From Neurospora intermedia (Eukaryota > Ascomycota > Sordariomycetes > Sordariales > Sordariaceae), in contig BTPP01000008.1 in assembly GCA_037102815.1 (NCBI GenBank), positions 1,488,001 to 1,552,000 of the forward strand: a stretch of DNA of 64,000 nt. Reading direction: 5' to 3'. Below the pieces are notes generated by a model. The model was not told where the DNA came from, searched no databases, and saw only the letters and a program-made list of their open reading frames with translations. The translations under genes and the position numbers were made by a program. Of this stretch, positions 58,366 through 64,000 are shown piece by piece (within the stretch, counting starts at the first letter, position 1; every line of letters begins with the position of its first letter).

Positions 58366-59124
58366 GCTCTGCCATTGCATTCGGTTGGATTTGGATATGT
58401 GGCGTTCCTTTTTTCTTTTTGAGTTGAAACACAAAGAACAGGATGATGACGATACCCCGAGGGGCGTAGCGTTACGTGAAAGAGTATTCGGTTTTGTTTT
58501 TGGATGGATCCTGAACACTACTCATTCATTACCTAGGACTTGGGTAGTTTGTTTATCCTATGGTCGGTACCTACTTTACTTGGACTAGGCATCATGGGTT
58601 GAAACAGTGAGGGATGGCAATTGGGTATGTATTGAGCTGGGTACTGTTCTGTTTGGAGTGATTTGTTTGTAGTGCTAGTAATGTATGATCAGTGTTCAAC
58701 CTTCAACGAGTCTCGAATATCAACTGCCCCAAGAAGATCAAGCCAGTGAGGTTGTCGATGTGGGTTCGTTGTGGCACGCTTCAGTTGATGATCGTGTATG
58801 GACCTTGACGGTTCTTGGGGAGCTGTGGATGGAGTACCCAGTCAATGGACGCACGCCCCCAAGATTTAGCGCCATGGTACCCGCGCGATGGCCCCAGCAA
58901 AAAGAAAAGGACCCACTTAAAAATTTCGTGGGCAATGCTTTGGTAGAGTTCGTCCCGACTCCCCCCGCCGTCAGTTGCTGCCGCATCCGCATCCGCATCC
59001 CGCATCCTGCCCCGTGCTTCTCCTTTGGAAACTTTAGGTAGTTTTCCAAATCCACGGCACCACTCCTTCCTCCCCACCAGTCATTCCTTTTTGTCCCCTC
59101 CCCCTTCGCTGCGTGTGAGTGAAG
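58366..59124. other. Intergenic, aspartic protease to mef1
   Basis: About 760 bases between two plus-strand genes, holding the protease 3' end and the mef1 promoter. CCGCATCCGCATCCGCATCC repeats the hexamer CCGCAT at about 58981-59004. No gene is visible. Confidence 0.5.
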
Positions 59125-61723
59125 ATGAGGGTGATTCGGGCTGTTGCTACTCTCCACGCCGGCCGCGCTGCTGCCGTGCGCCAGGGTGTTCGCTCCGTCA
59201 GTCTTGGAGCATGCCGTGCCGCCGTTGAAACGCCGTCCCTCCGGTCGACCGGCTCCCAGTTCGAGAGCCGCCGTCTGTTCAGCAGGTCCTCCTATCTGAG
59301 GAATGCTAACATGACTGCGGCCGAGATTGCGTAAGATATCTCCCGTGAAACGAAGGCTGTCATGGCTGGCGTCATGGCACCGGGCAGCATGCCACCGCAG
59401 CAGACCCGGCTGACAATACGCGCTGTATTTCTCTAGTCTCAAGCAGGCCAAGGAACTCGCCGCTTCCAACATGACCCCCGAGGCCGCTGCCGCCCGTATG
59501 ACTCCCGAGGAGGCCAAGAGACTGGCCCGTGTCCGTAACATTGGTATCGCCGTATGTGAACCCCAAACGCGCCCGAGATGAAAGATAAAGAGACCGAGGA
59601 CAGATGACGGGGATAGAAGCTAAACAGCTAGCTATATACAGGCCCACATTGACTCCGGCAAAACCACTGTTACCGAGCGCATCCTTTTCTATACCGGCAG
59701 AGTCAAGGCCATTCACGAGGTTCGTGGTCGCGATGGTGTTGGTGCCAAGATGGACTCCATGGAACTCGAAAGAGAGAGAGGTATCACCATCCAGTCTGCC
59801 GCCACTTTCGCCGACTGGAAGAAGAAGGAGAAGGGCGTGGAGGAGACCTACCACATCAACTTGATCGATACCCCCGGCCATATCGATTTCACCATCGAGG
59901 TCGAGCGTGCTATGAGAGTCCTTGACGGAGCCGTCATGGTTCTCTGCGCTGTCTCTGGTGTCCAGTCCCAGACCATCACCGTCGACAGACAGATGAAGCG
60001 CTACAACGTCCCCCGTATCTCCTTTGTCAACAAGATGGATCGTATGGGTGCCAACCCCTGGAAGGCCGTCGAGCAGATCAACACCAAGCTCAAGATTCCC
60101 GCCGCTGCTATCCAGGTCCCCATCGGCTCTGAGAAGGAGCTCGAGGGTGTTGTCGACTTGATCGACATGAAGTGTATCCGTAACGACGGTCAGCGTGGTG
60201 TCAACCTCAAGATCTCCAAGGAGATTCCCGCCGAAATCAAGGAGCTTTGCGAGCAGAAGAGACAGGAACTTATCGAGAAGCTCGCCGATGTCGATGATGA
60301 GATTGCCGAGATGTTCCTTGAGGAGCAGACCCCTACCCCCGAGCAGATCAAGGCCGCCATCCGCCGCGCTACCATTGCCTGCAAGTTCACCCCCGTCCTC
60401 ATGGGTTCGGCCATTGCCGACAAGGGTGTCCAGCCCATGCTTGACGCCGTTTGCGACTACCTCCCCAACCCCAACGATACCGACAACACTGCCCTCGACC
60501 GCTCCAAGGGCGAGCAGCCGGTCAAGCTCGTCCCTTACAACTCCCTTCCCTTCGTCGGTCTTGCCTTCAAGCTCGAAGAGAACCCTTACGGCCAGCTCAC
60601 CTACATGCGTGTCTACCAGGGTTCCCTCAAGAAGGGCGCCTACCTCTACAACTCCCGTGGCAACAAGAAGGTCCGTATCCCCCGTATCGTTCGTATGCAC
60701 TCCAATGAAATGGAGGACGTCAACGAGATCGGTGCCGGTGAAATTTGCGCTGTCTTCGGTGTCGACTGCGCCTCTGGCGATACCTTCACCGACGGTGGTC
60801 TCCCTTACTCCCTGAGCTCCATGTACGTCCCCGACGCCGTCATGTCGCTCAGCATCAAGCCTAAGCGCTCCAGCGACGCCGACGCCTTCTCCAAGGCCAT
60901 GAACCGCTTCATGCGTGAGGATCCCACTTTCCGTCTCCACGTTGACGAGGAGTCGGAGGAGACCATCATCAGCGGCATGGGTGAGTTGCATCTCGAGATT
61001 TACGTTGAGCGTCTCCGCCGTGAGTACAAGGTCGAGTGCGAAACTGGCCAGCCCCGCGTCTCTTACCGCGAGACCATCACCCAGAAGGCCGAGTTCGACT
61101 ACCTTCTTAAGCGCCAGTCCGGTGGCCCCGGTGATTACGCCCGCGTCGTCGGCTGGATCGAGCCCAACCCCAACGGCGGCGAGGACAACCACTTCGAGTC
61201 GCGCGTCGTCGGTGGCACTATTCCCGACAAGTACATCTCCGCCTGTCAAAAGGGTTTCCAGGAGGCCTGCATCAAGGGTCCCCTGCTCGGCCACAAGGTC
61301 ATCGGCTCCTCCATGGTCATCACCGACGGTGCCACCCACGTTACCGATTCGTCCGATTACGCCTTCAACCTCGCCGCCCAGATGGCCTTCGGCAAGGCCT
61401 TCACCGCCGCCGGCGGCCAGGTGCTCGAGCCCCTGATGAAGACCACCATTTCGGCCCCCGCCGAGTTCCAGGGTAACATTCTCATGCTGATGAACAAGCG
61501 CGGCACCATTGTCGATACCGAAGTCGGCGCCGACGAGTTCACCATGGTCGCCGACTGCTCCCTGAACGCCATGTTCGGCTTCTCCACCCACTTGCGCGCT
61601 GCCACCCAGGGCAAGGGCGAGTTCTCCATGGAGTTCAGCCATTACGCTCCTGCGCCGCCCCACCTCCAGAAGGAGTTGGTGCAAAAGTACCAGAAGGAGC
61701 TCGAGGCTAAGCGCACAAAGTAA
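59125..61723 (+). CDS. MEF1: Mitochondrial elongation factor G 1
   Basis: Three exons, 59125-59330, 59437-59551 and 59642-61723, give 800 residues, the normal fungal length. The second intron falls right before the P-loop, between IGIA and AHIDSGKTT. The first about 60 residues are an Arg/Ser/Ala-rich mitochondrial presequence ([15 protein letters not shown]). G-domain motifs: AHIDSGKTT (G1), RERGIT (G2/switch 1), DTPGHIDFT (G3) and NKMDRMG (G4). Domains II to V follow ([61 protein letters not shown]). It drives translocation of peptidyl-tRNA on mitochondrial ribosomes using GTP. Very strong C-ending codon bias marks it as highly expressed. The reverse strand has a 770-codon open frame that is a by-product of this bias. 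Confidence 0.96.
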
Positions 61724-62685
61724 GCTGGCTGCTGAAGAACTGCAAAGCTTCGAATTTGCTTGCTGCTGCGGTTGAACTCGAGAGGCTCGCGCTGCTGGCC
61801 CTCACGCGGCGCTTGCTTTCAGCCTGAGAGTCAGGTTCGGGTCTGGCCTTGGGGCTCGAATAAAAGGCCGATTTTGAGCCGTCAGTCTACCCTGAACCTG
61901 ATGTTGTTTAACGGTCGAAGTAGCGTCCTTCGGCTAGACGATGATTGCTGCTCTGGCCTAGACACAACGGACTATTCTTCCCCATCAGATGATTCATGAC
62001 GGGGGAGGCGTGTGAAGGCAATCAGATCACCTGGTTGTATCTATGCTGGGAAGCTGTAACCCAATTAGCATTCTTGTAACCCTTGAACATACAGCGGCAT
62101 GGCGGCTTTTCTTTCTCTTGGTATACAGGATGTCCAGTGTTGTACAGTACATAGATCTGTAGAATAGTATTTTATGTGTGATGATAAAGAAAAAAAGGGT
62201 ATTTTGTACATATATGGAATGGTTAAAACGACTTTGGAAACGGTTGCTTTATGGGTTTCGGTAGAGCAAAAGCGAACATGATCTCTTCTCTCATTAAGAC
62301 CTTGGTGTCGAACATGGCTGTGGTGTGGTTTTTATGAACTCGCTTCAACACCGCCCCGATACCTTGTTCATCTTTTGGCAAGGATGCCATGATTGTGGCT
62401 CTCAACAGCCGGGACCCGCAGCTCACAGTTGGCGGACTCGGAAGCTGTCTAAACCACGTCATGCACACGGCAATTGCAACTAGTATCGTTAGTATCGAAA
62501 ACCATCATTTACGACGTCCTTCCTCTATTATGTACAAGGTGTCTAGCGGGAGGATACCGCTCTCATGTAAATCTCATACAGTACATCATTCAACAGCATT
62601 TTGTTTTTTTTGGTTCTCGAGCCGGATACCTAGTAATTTTCAATATCATGACTCATAAACCTTGCCATCTAATCGCGCTCCCCGT
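61724..62685. other. Convergent intergenic region, mef1 / homoisocitrate dehydrogenase
   Basis: About 960 bases holding both 3' ends. A TTTGTACATATATGGAATGG string at about 62203-62222 resembles a yeast-type TATATA efficiency element. No gene is visible. Confidence 0.45.
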
Positions 62686-63879
<1,194 letters not shown>

Positions 63880-64000
63880 CTTTCTTTCTGTTTCAAGTGA
63901 CTTTGTAGAAGAGAAAAAGGAAAAAGTCTCGAGGAGTGGAGAAATGCCGACTGAGGAAAAGACAAAGTACCGCGGATAGCTTCCAAAATGTTGGACGAAT
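63880..64000. other. Homoisocitrate dehydrogenase leader or promoter
   Basis: The last 121 bases of the window, upstream of the start codon. Purine-rich AAAGGAAAAAG strings; nothing more is visible. Confidence 0.5.

Noticed and set aside
59372-61684. A 770-codon open frame on the minus strand
   Set aside because: It lies exactly opposite MEF1. The strong C-ending codon bias of MEF1 removes stops from that reverse frame. It has Gly/Leu/Val/Asp-rich composition, no motif, and crosses MEF1 introns without a break in style.

Overview
This window is nuclear DNA of a filamentous ascomycete, almost certainly a member of the Sordariaceae (Neurospora/Sordaria group). The evidence is short introns (51-120 nt) with GTAAGT-type donors and CTAAC/CTGAC branch sites, C-rich codon use, CAACCATG/GCCGCCATG start contexts, TAGGTACCTA-type motifs in intergenic DNA, and a Tc1-family transposon damaged in the way RIP (repeat-induced point mutation) damages DNA. 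From memory, unchecked, the right-hand order pex5 - bHLH - aspartic protease - mef1 - homoisocitrate dehydrogenase resembles Neurospora crassa linkage group I.

Layout. 0.3-38 kb is gene-dense, with 15 protein genes: a coiled-coil repeat protein, prefoldin subunit 1, alkaline ceramidase, a TMF/Sgm1 golgin, the proteasome chaperone Nas6, splicing factor Prp46, ORC1, a conserved fungal protein of unknown function, prefoldin subunit 5, a MYND-SET protein, a Mis18-like centromere protein, a Rex1-type RNA exonuclease, PEX5, a mitochondrial RRM protein and a two-helix membrane protein. Most have 1-5 introns, so I give exon coordinates that keep the frame through every junction. Several pairs are divergent (Nas6/Prp46, Pfd5/SET, Mis18/Rex1) or closely convergent (SET/Mis18, 72 bp apart).

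37.8-56.7 kb is gene-poor. It holds one tRNA-Gly(UCC), an intron-bearing, RIP-mutated Tc1-type element, a bHLH transcription-factor gene with a long AUG-poor leader, and a 358-bp MITE-like element with 25-bp inverted ends and a TA target duplication. At the right end are a GPI-anchored aspartic protease (yapsin type), mitochondrial elongation factor G and homoisocitrate dehydrogenase (lysine synthesis).

The genes do not form a pathway or cluster; they are housekeeping genes for protein folding (two prefoldin subunits), proteasome assembly, replication, splicing, RNA processing, peroxisome import, mitochondrial translation, sphingolipid turnover and lysine synthesis. I found no secondary-metabolite cluster, CRISPR array, rRNA gene or virus-like element. 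The points most worth a second look are the MITE, the split AT|G start codon of the RRM gene, a GC-AG intron in the Mis18-like gene, a 68-codon open extension after the PEX5 stop, and the RIP pattern in the Tc1 relic.
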